Shown: one piece after another, positions 45,201-55,390 of the stretch
How positions within the stretch are numbered: position 1 is the first letter of the stretch
How the letters are laid out: every line of letters begins with the position of its first letter
Assembly (NCBI GenBank): GCA_035610365.1
Contig: CM069435.1
Span: 84,043,389 to 84,107,388, forward strand
Direction of reading: 5' to 3'
From: Aquatica leii
Taxonomy: Eukaryota; Arthropoda; Insecta; Coleoptera; Lampyridae
DNA length: 64,000 bases
Notes under the pieces: generated by a model
What the model was told of the DNA's origin: nothing
What the model saw: the letters and a program-made list of their open reading frames with translations, nothing else
Database searches by the model: none
Translations under genes and position numbers: made by a program

Positions 45201-45799
45201 TCATTATTTCCCACCCTTTTTCGTTGCACAATTCTAGCAGTTCTTCTCCCTCTTTATTTATTACCTTGTCCTTTGTTTGTCTCTTTCCCGCCCCTTTTCT
45301 TTCTTGTATTCCCCTCTCTTCCCCTATTCTTGCGTTGAAGTCCCCTCCTACTATTATCAATCCCTCTTCCCTCTCTCATCTCTTCTATGTTTTTTCTTGT
45401 CTCTTTCATTCTACTGCTATAAACCGTCACTACTTTTATTTTTGTTTTTCCCCACTGTATGTTCTTTTCTACAACTCCTCTTCTCTGTTGCACTTTCTCT
45501 TTCTTTTCCTGGCTCAACCATTTTTTTCTTATTCCCGTTATTATACCCCCATTTGCTTCCACCACCCACTGAAATTTCTCCGACAACTCTTTTTCCCACC
45601 ACTCCCATTCTTTTTCTTCCATCCATGTCTCCTGTAATCCCACTACATCCTGTTCCTTGATGTACTTCCAGAAATCCTGTTTCTTGTTTTTTATTCCCGC
45701 TATGTTCCAAAACAATACTCTCAGCTCACTCACCTCCTCCTGTGCTTCTTCGTTGCTTTCTTTTTTTTCCTCCTTTTTCTTTTTCTTTTCCATTTCCAT
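42275..45799 (-). pseudogene. LINE copy 2 ORF2: APE endonuclease, RT, CCHC (frameshifted)
   Basis: The endonuclease begins at about 45740 with LRVLFWNIAG (catalytic Asn) and GLQETW (catalytic Glu), then VGGDFNAR at 45350 and SDHQPLEL (Asp-His) at about 45050, so all main APE residues are visible. RT starts at about 44690, with TGEDGI and YREVTLLS-type motifs near 44200, an interruption by the MITE at 43789-44126, then RQGCPLSPSLF and AYADDIVLVAKEE (43500-43350). The C-terminal finger is C-x2-C-x8-H-x4-C (about 42370-42430), following KSNKKEKMIARFRCG. Frameshifts near 45400, 43650 and 42830 break it. The protein nicks target DNA and primes reverse transcription. Confidence 0.8.
43789..44126. 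mobile_element. 338-bp Tc1/mariner-type MITE nested in LINE copy 2
   Basis: TIRs of about 28 bp; the inner 12 bp TCGTGAACTGTG / CACAGTTCACGA are exact and the outer part (GAxGxxxTTTCAxxAT) is imperfect. Flanked by TA at 43787-43788 and 44127-44128. LINE copy 1 carries the empty site (CTGGTACCAAAC, near 17253) with a single TA, which confirms both boundaries. No coding capacity. Confidence 0.88.
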
Positions 45800-45919
45800 C
45801 TCTTATTATTCCTTTTCTTTGCCATTTCGTCCAGTTTCTCATCTTTATCGCCCCCCTTTGCCCTTTAGTTTTTTGCCTTTTGGTTCCCCATTTTCTCTAC
45901 CCTTTCTTTGCTCAGTCCC

Positions 45920-46640
45920 CTATCCTTGTCGTTCCATATGTATCTGTCTCCGTCTATCTCCATTTTTCTGTATCCTACCCATACTTTTTTTCATTCCGCT
46001 CTTTTTTCCACCGCTATGTTCATTATTTCTCTTTGCGCTCTTCTTTCCTCCCATGTCAAATCGTGATTTATATATATTCTTGTGTTCTTTAATTTCTTCT
46101 TCTCCGCCATTACCTTCTGTTTTTCCTCCCATCCTCCGATTTCCGCCACCACCATCTCATTTTTCTTCTCTTTGTTTATTACTGTCACTTTTTTCACTTC
46201 TACTTTTACATTTAATTTTTTTTCCAGCATCACTGCTAAATCATTTTGTGGTTCTTCACTTCTCCACCCCTTTATCACAATATTATTCTCCCTTTTCCAT
46301 CTTTCCTCGTCTTCCGCTTTTTTCTCCAGTTTTTCTATTCTTTCCACCAGTTTCTCTTTTCTTTCTCCCACTTCTTTTCTCATTCTCCCATTTCTTTTTT
46401 CATTTCTTTGATTTCTTGTCTTATTCTTTGCATATTTTCTTCCATCTGTTTCATCATTTCTCTCATTAATTCTTTTAACTCCTCCATTTCTTTCCTTCCT
46501 CCTTCTGTTCTTGAGGTTTTTCCTTCGCTTTCCTCCGATATCTTTTTAATGTCTGGTGATCTTATTGTTTTCCTTTCCTCTTTCAAATATTTGTTGCCTT
46601 TCTTTTCCTCTTCCCCTCTCCCTCTCTCTCTTTTATTCAT
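45920..46640 (-). pseudogene. LINE copy 2 ORF1 (coiled coil plus RRM-like segment)
   Basis: The piece 46640-46380 starts MNKRERGRGEEEKKG, then the coiled coil MEELKELMREMMKQMEENMQ. After a frameshift the piece 46383-45991 has RIEKLEKKAEDEERWKRENN, the strand IVIKGW, and VKVEVKKVTVI, resembling the trimeric coiled coil and RRM arrangement of LINE ORF1 RNA-binding proteins. A third piece (46132-45920) repeats the end in another frame. Lys and Glu dominate because the strand is purine-rich. Confidence 0.65.
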
Positions 46641-47154
46641 CCCTTTCCCCCTTTTTTTTATTTCTTATTTTTTTTTTTTTTTTTTTTTTTATTTTTTTTT
46701 TAAATTTTTTTTTATTATTTTTTTTTCTTAATTCCTCCTTACCTTCTTTTCTTATTTTTCGTGTTTTAAAACGTCACCCTTGTAGCTATTTCGCTTTAGT
46801 TTCGCTTTAAATGTAATAATTTCGATTAACTTTTGTAGCTGACCTTTTCGATTACCCTGCTTATTCACCTTAATCTCACTTTTTCGTCACAGTTTTATAA
46901 TTTTCCACCACGATTTCTATTCTTCACTTAATTTATTTATTATTTCACACCCTTCGTCCTTTACCCACCCTTTTTCTCTCCTGCTTCCCTCTTACTACCA
47001 CTACTAACACCAGTACCTTCACTAACTATCTTCTCCAACTTCTACACTTGTATTTCTCTATTACGTTTTCTTAAATGTAAATACGACCTTCTACGTCCAA
47101 TGTTACCGCACGAATAAATTCTGATATATATTTTCCTATATATTTTTGGGTCCC

Positions 47155-47760
47155 TTTTTTTCAGATAACAGTGAGTGAGCCGAAGAAATGCAGACAATAC
47201 AGTGTTGAATATATAAAATATGGCTTTATTCCGTCACCAGAAAATAGTACTCTACCTATGTGTCTTCTATGTATTAAAACTATGTAAAACGATTTAATAA
47301 AGCCTTTAAAGCTTAAGAAACATTTAATAAAAGTGCATAGTGACAAGAAACATAAGGATTTGACGTTTTTTCAAACAACCAAAGAAAAATATTTAAAAAC
47401 ACCGACATTGCAAGAACTCATAGACAACATCTAAGAGAGATGACGATGGACTGCGTGCTTATAATATTTCTTTAACGATTGCGAAGTCCGGAAATTCGCA
47501 CACTAATCCGCACCGTGTTGCACAAACCAGCTTTCGATATTATAAAAATAATTTCACTGAGTAATAATACTGTACGAAGAAACATCCACGACACGACCCA
47601 GTGTGTAGAATACTCTTTATGTGACTACTTGAAAACATCTGAATTCACTATACAGCTTGACGAGTCAACATTACCATAAAACGAAGCTTTACTTTTAGCT
47701 TATGTGAGATTTGTAAAAGAAGAAACATTTTCTCACGAATAGTTGTTTGCTAAATGTTTG
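47155..47760 (+). pseudogene. ZBED-type hAT transposase N-terminal half (decayed)
   Basis: BED-finger-like segment: C-x2-C in PMCLLC (about 47255), then LKLKKHLIKVHSDKKHKDLTFF with the paired His (about 47308-47370). This is followed by NISLTIAKSGNSHT, then in another frame ISLSNNTVRRNIHDTTQ (about 47540) and FTIQLDEST (about 47645), which carries the first catalytic Asp of hAT enzymes, and AYVRFVKEETF. Stops and frameshifts separate the pieces; the C-terminal dimerisation region is not found. Confidence 0.75.
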
Positions 47761-47830
47761 GAAACTGATCTCCGTTACTACTACTGACGTTGCTCCGGTC
47801 TTTCTTCTCTGGTAGATTCGTATCTGAATT

Positions 47831-48939
47831 CTTAATTTGAACGCATGAAATTCAAACTCTGATAATTTGCTTTAAACGCAAATTTTCTGCAATTTTAAAG
47901 TAAATACCTTCCTTATTCATTTTTCCAGAGGGCCATTGACTAAATGACCTAATAGAGAAGCCGCATTAAATTTAATAATCTCTATTTAATAAATTGCAAC
48001 TTGCAGGCTTATTTAAACCATGTCAGAGATATAAGATGAATTATAGAAGTCCAATAAAGTGAATGCTGTCTGCAAGGCTTGTTAATAAATTATAAGCTGC
48101 ATTTAAACAGGAAAAATCCTGTAGAAACAAGTAAAACACAAATTGAAGACACGCATCGCCACCGGCGCCCCGTACATCGCCTAATTAACAGGAGCTATCA
48201 GCTCCTTGGCTGCAATTTTGTCAACAATCTCATTCACGTCGCGATCTGTCAGAACTTGTCGGTATGTATTTCTAAAACTTTCGATAAATTTTCGCATGGT
48301 AACTTGAATATACATACATTGGTTCTTTGCGTCAAGTGGACTAAAATTTGCTGCTACTTGGCAGATGATTTTCACTAATCACTTAAAAGTTTACAATAGA
48401 CATTGGGACAGATTCAACTACTGCAGAAATTTTCCGGAAGTATTTAGAAACTAAACTATTAAGTTTGCAGTTTTATTTGCAACCTTGTAGAGAATTTGTA
48501 ATGTATTTACCTTGCCAACTGGGAATAAAAAAATACATATTTGCTAAATTTTTGTGAGGGTTTTTGCCACTTGTCGCATTTTTGAACTACAAGAATATAC
48601 GAGAAAAATTAAGAATCAGCTTAGATTTTAGCAAACAATTAGTGCTACATGTGTGGTAGAAATTTCAGTGACTTTAATAGGATGTTGCTGGTTTTTTTTC
48701 CCTTATAGGAAATTAAATTCTAAATCATTTTGTATGGCAACAAGTTCTTAATGTTAGGATGAAATAATAAACAAATTAGTAGGTTACCAAGGGGTTTGTT
48801 TATTTAAAATAAAAAATTAGCATATTTTTTATCTATGATTAGCACCTTTATTCAAAATCGGAGACAGTGAAGAGCGTGACAAAAACACTACAAAGATAAC
48901 AGTTTTTTCCTGTTCTATCTACATCAACTTAGAGTACAG
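47831..48939. other. Unassigned, between two hAT remnants
   Basis: A minus reading of 64 codons at 48181-48375 and a plus reading at 48079-48378 have no recognised family. Could be an internal or terminal part of a hAT element. Confidence 0.3.
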
Positions 48940-50640
48940 GTTCTTCTTGCTCTTCGGTTTAGGAAAATACGATTCCTACTGATAATGAAGAAAACCAAAC
49001 GGCGCACCAATCTGATGCGCAGATTACAACTGAAGAAAAGCCACAACGATAAACAACCTTCGATGAATCCAACACTGATATAGACCTAAGCAAGGTAAAC
49101 TCTATTCACGATGATCCAGATCATTGGCCAAAGGCTCTAAGTACGAATAATATACAAATTTTAGTTGAAAATGACCGTAAAAAATTACACGGTTCAATTT
49201 TACTTGTGATTTGTCGGGCAGATTTTCTTTTAACTATTATGAAAGACGCTTAAAAAACGAAAAAAATTATCATAGAAATTGGTTACTGTATTCGATATCT
49301 AAAAACATGGTTTTCTGTTTTTGTTGCAAACTTTTCGATGTGAAAGAGAATAATAAATGTTTTCGGGGTTGTAATGATTGGTTACATTTAGCAATGAATC
49401 TAAACAGACATGAAAAAATTCATCTCACTTAAATTAAACTGCAAGTGATCGTGCCAATCGAAAATTTCTTGCAATCGAAAAACAACGATGTTATGATATA
49501 ATTAAAATAATAATATATGTTACTCAATTTTTAGCTTGGCAAAATTTAGCTTTTCGAGGCCAAAACAGTATGTTATTTCAAAATAATAACAGAACGTTTT
49601 TGAAGTGTATTGAGATGGTAAGTAAATTTGATCCTATAATGAGTGATCACATTCAACGTGCTACTTCATAAGCTAAAAAAATGCCCACGTATATTGGTGA
49701 CAAAATCCAAAATGAGATCGTATCTGTTTGGGCAAAAAAATCTAAACTTCTATTTTGAATTTATACAGACAGAATAAGTATTTTTCAATAATATTGGACT
49801 GCACACCGGATATTGCAGATATGGAGCAAATGAGTATTAGCATACGTTTTGTCCACTTTAACACCTGTTCTATAGAATTAGAAATACGCAAACATGTTTT
49901 ATCGTCTGTCCTATTTTTGATACAACTGGCATTGGTTTGAGTTCTTTTATATAAGAAGACTAAAAAAATCGATTTAGATATAAATACTGTGAAGGGACAG
50001 GGCTATGATAACGTAAAAATTGCGGTTTGCAGAAAATTATTTTAGATCGGAATCCACGAGCGTTTTATATTTTGTTAGTAAAATTTTACATGAACCAATT
50101 TCAGATCCTAAAACATACAAAATTATATTTTTTACTGCATTCTCGATCAAGCATAAATTTCACTCAATGAAAGATTTTCCTTATTCGAAAATCACATAGA
50201 CACATTTCAATTTTTATACCATTTAGACGAAACTTCTGAAAAATCGCAACTAAGACTTTCGTGCAAAAAGTTGCAAGAAAAACTGAGATTTAACGATAAT
50301 TTAAATATATATGGAGACGATTTATAAGACGAAATTGTACAAATCCAGCCTATGTTAAAAGATTTAAAAAACGATATATTTTAAATTTTACAGTTTATAT
50401 TTTATGATTTTATTGCAGTAAATCCAAACTTAGCAGTTGATATTGAAATTCTACTGACTTTACCCGCGTCTTCTCCAAATTAAAGCTAATAAAAAATTAT
50501 TTAAGGTCGATCATGAGTCAAAAACGGTTATCAAATTTATCTATCATCTCAATAAAATCATCTATATTAGAAGAAATAGATATTCACCATATCATAAAAA
50601 AAATTGCCGACATGAAGGCTCGAAAAGTGGATTTTTTGTG
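48940..50640 (+). pseudogene. ZMYM1-type hAT transposase pseudogene
   Basis: A DDPDHWPKAL motif (about 49105), then the TTF-type finger region: RFSFNYYERRLKNEKNYHRNWLLYS, NMVFCFCCKLF and GCNDWLHLAMNLNRHE (49211-49430). Next come WQNLAFRGQ-like pieces, KFDPIMSDH (about 49627), KIQNEIVS, and YFSIILDCTPDIADMEQMSI (about 49780-49835) with the first catalytic Asp. A GQGYDN-like motif sits near 49990 and later pieces reach about 50600. The order matches ZMYM1/TTF-finger hAT transposases. Many stops; not functional. Confidence 0.75.
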
Positions 50641-53600
50641 AATTGCCGATTTTTTAATTTGTGAAAATAGATTTTATTTTGTTTTGTAATATTAGGTAGG
50701 TTTACCTGACAGTATTAACAGAAAGAATTTATTATTTATTTTGATTTGTTAGAAGTAGCTTGTAAAGGAGAATTTGTTTTAATTACATATTGGAAATATT
50801 TTGTTATTTTTAAGTTATAGCATTGCATTTACATTATGTATTAACATACCTTTTATAGTGTGTTTGATTTGTATATTTTACCATTTTTATATTTCTTTTT
50901 TTTACATAACTTTTTATTTAACAATACCAAACAATTTTTTTAACTGTAATTTTCATGGGCGCTCTTAAAGTTTTTGCACACAGGCGCCATTAAGTATCGG
51001 CGCGATTAATATTTCTACATATGTATTATACATTTATGTAGTTTTTTCCCTCAGGGGTTTTGACTATGAAAATGAGTCCGTGGGCCACTGTACTAGATGG
51101 TAAACAAATATTGAAAGTTTCTTTTTATTCAAATAAAGATGTCGATATTTTCACTATGCAAGTTTGGGTCGTTATTTTGAACACAAAACGGAAAAAACTT
51201 GGAAACAGTCAGTGGCGGCTTCTCTTTTAGATCAAAAAAATACTAAAAATTATGCTACTTTATATTAAAAGGTTATAAACGATAATAATCATTTTGTCTA
51301 CTAAAGATAGACAAATTAATCGTAAATATAAATCTTTGATTAAAGTAACAATGCGTTTTTAAAGTTTTAATGTTGAAATAAGCGTCTTGCAGCATTGGCC
51401 ATAATCTGCCATTAGAAACAATTTTAAACTAAAGCTGGTGTAAAGTTTAACTAGGACTTCAACAAGTACAAAATACACAGTGTTGCATTTAAAACACAAA
51501 AGATTGTAGCATTCGTATTTAAGAAAAACGGATATTTAATTTTATTATTAGAATGTAAAAAATTAAGACCTTTTGTTTAAAGTAACAGAAATGTTAACTG
51601 TATAAGAATTATTTCCAACATATGGTTTTTGTGCATTATGAGTTCAAATACATAATTAGAAATTGTTCCTAAGCATTCACAAGACCGATGGAACAGTATC
51701 AGAAAATACATAATAGTTATTTAAATTATTCAATGCTTTGTTTACTTTCGATACCTAATCTGTTATTGTTTCATACACTAGCCTACAAAATATTTTTTAA
51801 ACTTGTTTTAGAATGACCAAGCGCACTGATTAAATATTTTTCTCTTAACTCATAAGGGTGTTATAATTTCACAAACCGAAAACAAAAAAATTACCGACTA
51901 ATGGTCAGATTTTAATACGGCAACGTTTTTAATTTTAATTATTCAAAAACAGACAAAACTTTTTTTAATAATTTCAAAGTTTTGAAACGTCAAATTTTGA
52001 TTTTTGATAGAATTTTTTAGAGTAATAGACTCACCTTTGATTTTTCCGAACGCTCACTACTTTAAACTAGTCTACAACTCAAATGCATAAACAATATAAC
52101 GATAAAGTTATCGTATATAGGAGGGATATTAAATTTCTTAGGCTTCCAGACATTTATCATTCGTATATAAATGCGCGTATCAACAAAAAGAAACGCAACG
52201 TCATTGATTGTATTATCACCTCGATTAACCTGCCCGGATTAACATTACGTGTAATTGAAAAAGTTTCTTGCGTAACACTAACTTCGTCGCAATTGTTATA
52301 ACAGTAATTTGTTTAAAATCAATTGATCGATTATTGGTACTCGAGTGGGAACTTACCGTTTTGGGTCGTAGTTATCGCGGATATAGTATTTGTTTTTTTT
52401 GTTTTTATGTCGCGATCCCGTGGGTATCCAGATCACGCCAAATCCCGATTTCTTTTTTTTGTCCGATTTTGATAAAGACATTTTAATCGATTTAATTAAA
52501 ACACAATTAAGGCGCGCACTTATTACACAGATGTCACACTTAATCGTGACCTAATAATTAGTAACATTTTATGGTATAGTCTAATGGCGAGTAAGCGAAA
52601 GTTACCGCATAACTCGTTTAGTCAATCTTTTCTTATAACTATTAAACCGTCGATGAACACGGTTTTGACTTAACAAAAGGTTATTCGAATGCCATTGGCC
52701 GTGATGTACCTGACACGTTTTACCTGTGGCGATGATTTTGTTGTAGTCGCTACTGTGCAACGTCAACTGCAAGTTTTTAGTAAATTGACACAACAATACC
52801 GTCTTTCACCTGACAATAATTTTTTACGATATTTATATTTAACGCGCTATTAAATGTGTTAAGTGCCTATTTCGGCAATTACTTTAATTTGAATTGTTTA
52901 CAATTCAATCCACGTCGAGACTACTTTCGAATCATTACCAACTACTATAGTCATCTTAATATATTTTTTCTTTGTTATTGGTCTGAATTTAACGAATTAC
53001 GCTTAGGATAATTTATTATTCGTTACAGAATGTTATAAAAACTGCATACGTAATAATTATCCTAAAGTAGTATAGGTATAATTAATGAATCTTCTCCCCA
53101 ATTATAAAAATAATTAAATATTATGGCATTAGCCATCATCATCAAATAAAGCAAGCGGACGAACAAAGTACAATTTTGAATTAAGAAGAGTTAAAACAAG
53201 AAGTTCATTAAAACAAGCAGATAAATTGTTATTAGAAAGACTATAAATTTTGGAACAGATTTCGTTGTGTAGACAATAATTTTGAAAATTTTACACGACT
53301 GAATTTCTACTGATTGCTGTTGAGTTTTTATGTATACTTTTTTCTATATAGCACTTACCTATATTAGTAATTATTTTAAAGCAATTTTGTGACGTCCAGC
53401 AATTAGATTGACAATTAATTAAATTGCAATTAATTTAAAACAATGTCTTGCCAAACATTTACGAACCACGTTACTCGCAATTGAAGTTTGTACTGGAGTG
53501 ATCTTGGCAATAAGCGCTTTATTCTAACCAAATTTTGAGCGTGTTTTGCGTGCTGTGTTTTTCTTTTGTGTTTATGTTCACTATAAATCGACATAAATCT

Positions 53601-53949
53601 AGTGATCAAAAGAGACGCCATAAAACAGGGCGCATGACTCTAACTACAGTACACGAGACTTAATAGAATCACATTGGGACTTGGGGTTTTTGATAACAGT
53701 AACCGAATGATAATAAAATTCGAAATTAAAAAAAAGTGTTTGTGTTTAGAAAAAAATAAATATTATCTGAGTTATTTAAAAGAGGTGGAATTATAACATC
53801 AATACAAACAAAAAATAGCCTCCTAAGTTTCTTGACATCGTGAATAAACAAAAATTAAAAATGTTGTTTAATTTAGTTCTAAAAACTACACATTGTTTCT
53901 CAGTAATTTCATGTAAATCCGATGTTTAAATGAGATCATGTAATTGTTT
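50641..53949. other. AT-rich stretch, no gene seen
   Basis: Contains GTCCGTGGGCCACTG at 51081-51096, similar to a hAT 3' terminus. The remainder has only short readings without family resemblance. Confidence 0.35.
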
Positions 53950-54990
53950 AGGTAAACTAAATAAAACAAAGCTAAATACGCATAACTGAGTTTTCGTCAC
54001 ACGTTGCAGTAGACATTTTCAGAGCCTGGAACAAACTGATTGATTGCGCTGTGAGTCTCGCTTTTATAGGCCGGCCTCCGATCAATTTCCAAATCTCTGG
54101 TAAAAAAAAACTAGAATCTCGGTTAATATTAAAAGGATTTTTAATTGTTTCAATGGATTCCTTAATTTTCGCTGATAGTAATTAGAAACATTTGCCAAAA
54201 TTTTAGTCGTTTCAAACACAATTTGATGACCCGTTTTTAGTATGTGTTCCGCTACCGCTGAGTTCAAAGATTGTTTAAGGCCAGTGCACCTTTGATGCTC
54301 TTTAATACGAATTTCCATGCCTCTAGCCGTTTCTCCTATGTATTACGATCACAATAGCAAGGAATGCTATAAACAACGTAAGATTGAAAAGGAATAACGT
54401 CCTTCACCGGATTTAAGAGTTGACCTAATTTAAAAAGAGTTGAAAATCGGGTAACAATGTTGTGTTTAGACAACATTTTTCCTATATGGTCTGTGGTATC
54501 TTTGACATAATGTAAATAAGCGATAGACAATGGTTGAAACACAAGATTCCGCTGGTTTGGCAGACGTCAACTTTTTAGGAGATCGTTTAATACTTTTTTT
54601 ATTGTAATTTTTTGCGAGCAACACCATGATTACATGATTCAACGCTTTTTGAAGATTTTCAGGTTGACTTAAGGAAACAGCTTTGTCACTAAAGAATTAA
54701 CTTCTGATAATTTCTGAAAAGGGTGATGATGAGACAATCCATTCAAATATTTAACTGTATGGGTAGGTTTTCGATAAACTGAATGTGATAATTAACCATC
54801 TTCATTTCGAATAAATAAAACATCCAAAAATGACAAAGAAAAGTTCTTTTCTAATTACATAGTAAAACGAATATTTTGAGGTGAAATCAACGTATCTGTA
54901 CCAGCACTTGGGTTTTAAACAAAATGTGGATAAAGCTTTTTTTTAAATCTTCCATAAATATATTAACAACATCAATTCGATAAATTAAAA
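53950..54990 (-). pseudogene. Penelope-like element: RT end and GIY-YIG endonuclease fragment
   Basis: Minus strand, 5' to 3': FSLSFLDVLF and YRKPTHT / GLSHHHPFQK segments (about 54840-54700), the end of a Penelope-type RT; then YVKDTTDHIGKMLSKHNI, IGQLL-like and KDVIPFQS.VVYSIPC (about 54510-54365); then RIKEHQRCTGL, SAVAEHILKTGH, ILANVSNYYQRKLR (54315-54160), which is the GIY-YIG nuclease of the Penelope clade; then EIWKLIGGRPIK (about 54090). Frameshifts split it, the GIY-YIG core itself is interrupted near 54340, and the 5' part is missing. Confidence 0.8.
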
Positions 54991-55390
54991 TTCCATTCTC
55001 TCTGTTTCCCTACATTTTTTAATTTAAAATTTCCTCAAATATTCAAACTGTTTTTTTCACATTTCTGCTATTTTCAATTTTTTATTCAATAAATAAATTT
55101 CTTCTGTATCTTATTGTCAAAAATATCATTATTCTTTATTTTAAGTTAGTCAAATTAATGTTGTGATTCAAGTAAAAGTAAAGTCATTATTTTAATAAAC
55201 AATTTTATGGTAAAAAAAGTTATTAACAATGATCTAGAATTAAATGCTAATTGGATGGTATTTTAACATAAAAAACAAGAAACCTCGTAAAGAAACAAAA
55301 TTAAGATTGCATTACAACCTTGAACATACAACAATAAGGAAATGAATGTTTCACAGTTTAAAACGATAGTAAGTAAAATTTATTTGATTA

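Larger units (their letters stand above)
42133..47115 (-). mobile_element. Two-ORF APE-type LINE, copy 2 (near full length, with nested MITE)
   Basis: Minus-strand LINE flanked by a 15-bp target duplication AAATTCTGRTATATA (42118-42132 and 47116-47130, one mismatch); the unoccupied sequence is seen at about 63787-63800. The 5' end is at 47115, with a UTR of about 470 bp containing a long A-tract (T on plus, 46672-46735). ORF1 lies at about 46640-45920, endonuclease at 45799-44806, RT at 44693-44166 and 43625-43190, and the C-terminal region at 43189-42275. Excluding the nested 338-bp MITE the element is about 4.65 kb. The 3' end has AATAAA and a TA-rich end instead of a poly(A) tail. Confidence 0.88.
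41205..47830 (+). mobile_element. ZBED-type hAT element, copy A (interrupted by LINE copy 2)
   Basis: The left part (about 41205-42132) aligns collinearly with 62883-63810, starting with AGTGGTTCCCAAAGTGGTCC, a hAT-like terminus. The alignment resumes at 47131 (TTTTTGGGTCCC) after the 4983-bp LINE insertion and continues into the transposase start. The 3' end is not identified; a GGGCCACTG motif at 51087-51096 is one candidate. Confidence 0.7.

Noticed and set aside
42148..46810. The same hydrophobic plus-strand readings in LINE copy 2, up to 270 codons
   Set aside because: Antisense shadows of the LINE, produced by pyrimidine bias.
48181..48375. 64-codon minus-strand reading with plausible protein-like composition
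   Set aside because: No recognised motif, isolated, inside transposon-rich DNA.
54000..54050. A hammerhead motif at the 3' end of the Penelope fragment
   Set aside because: A CTGAAAA...CGAAAA arrangement exists, but the core differs from the consensus and no stem II forms convincingly.
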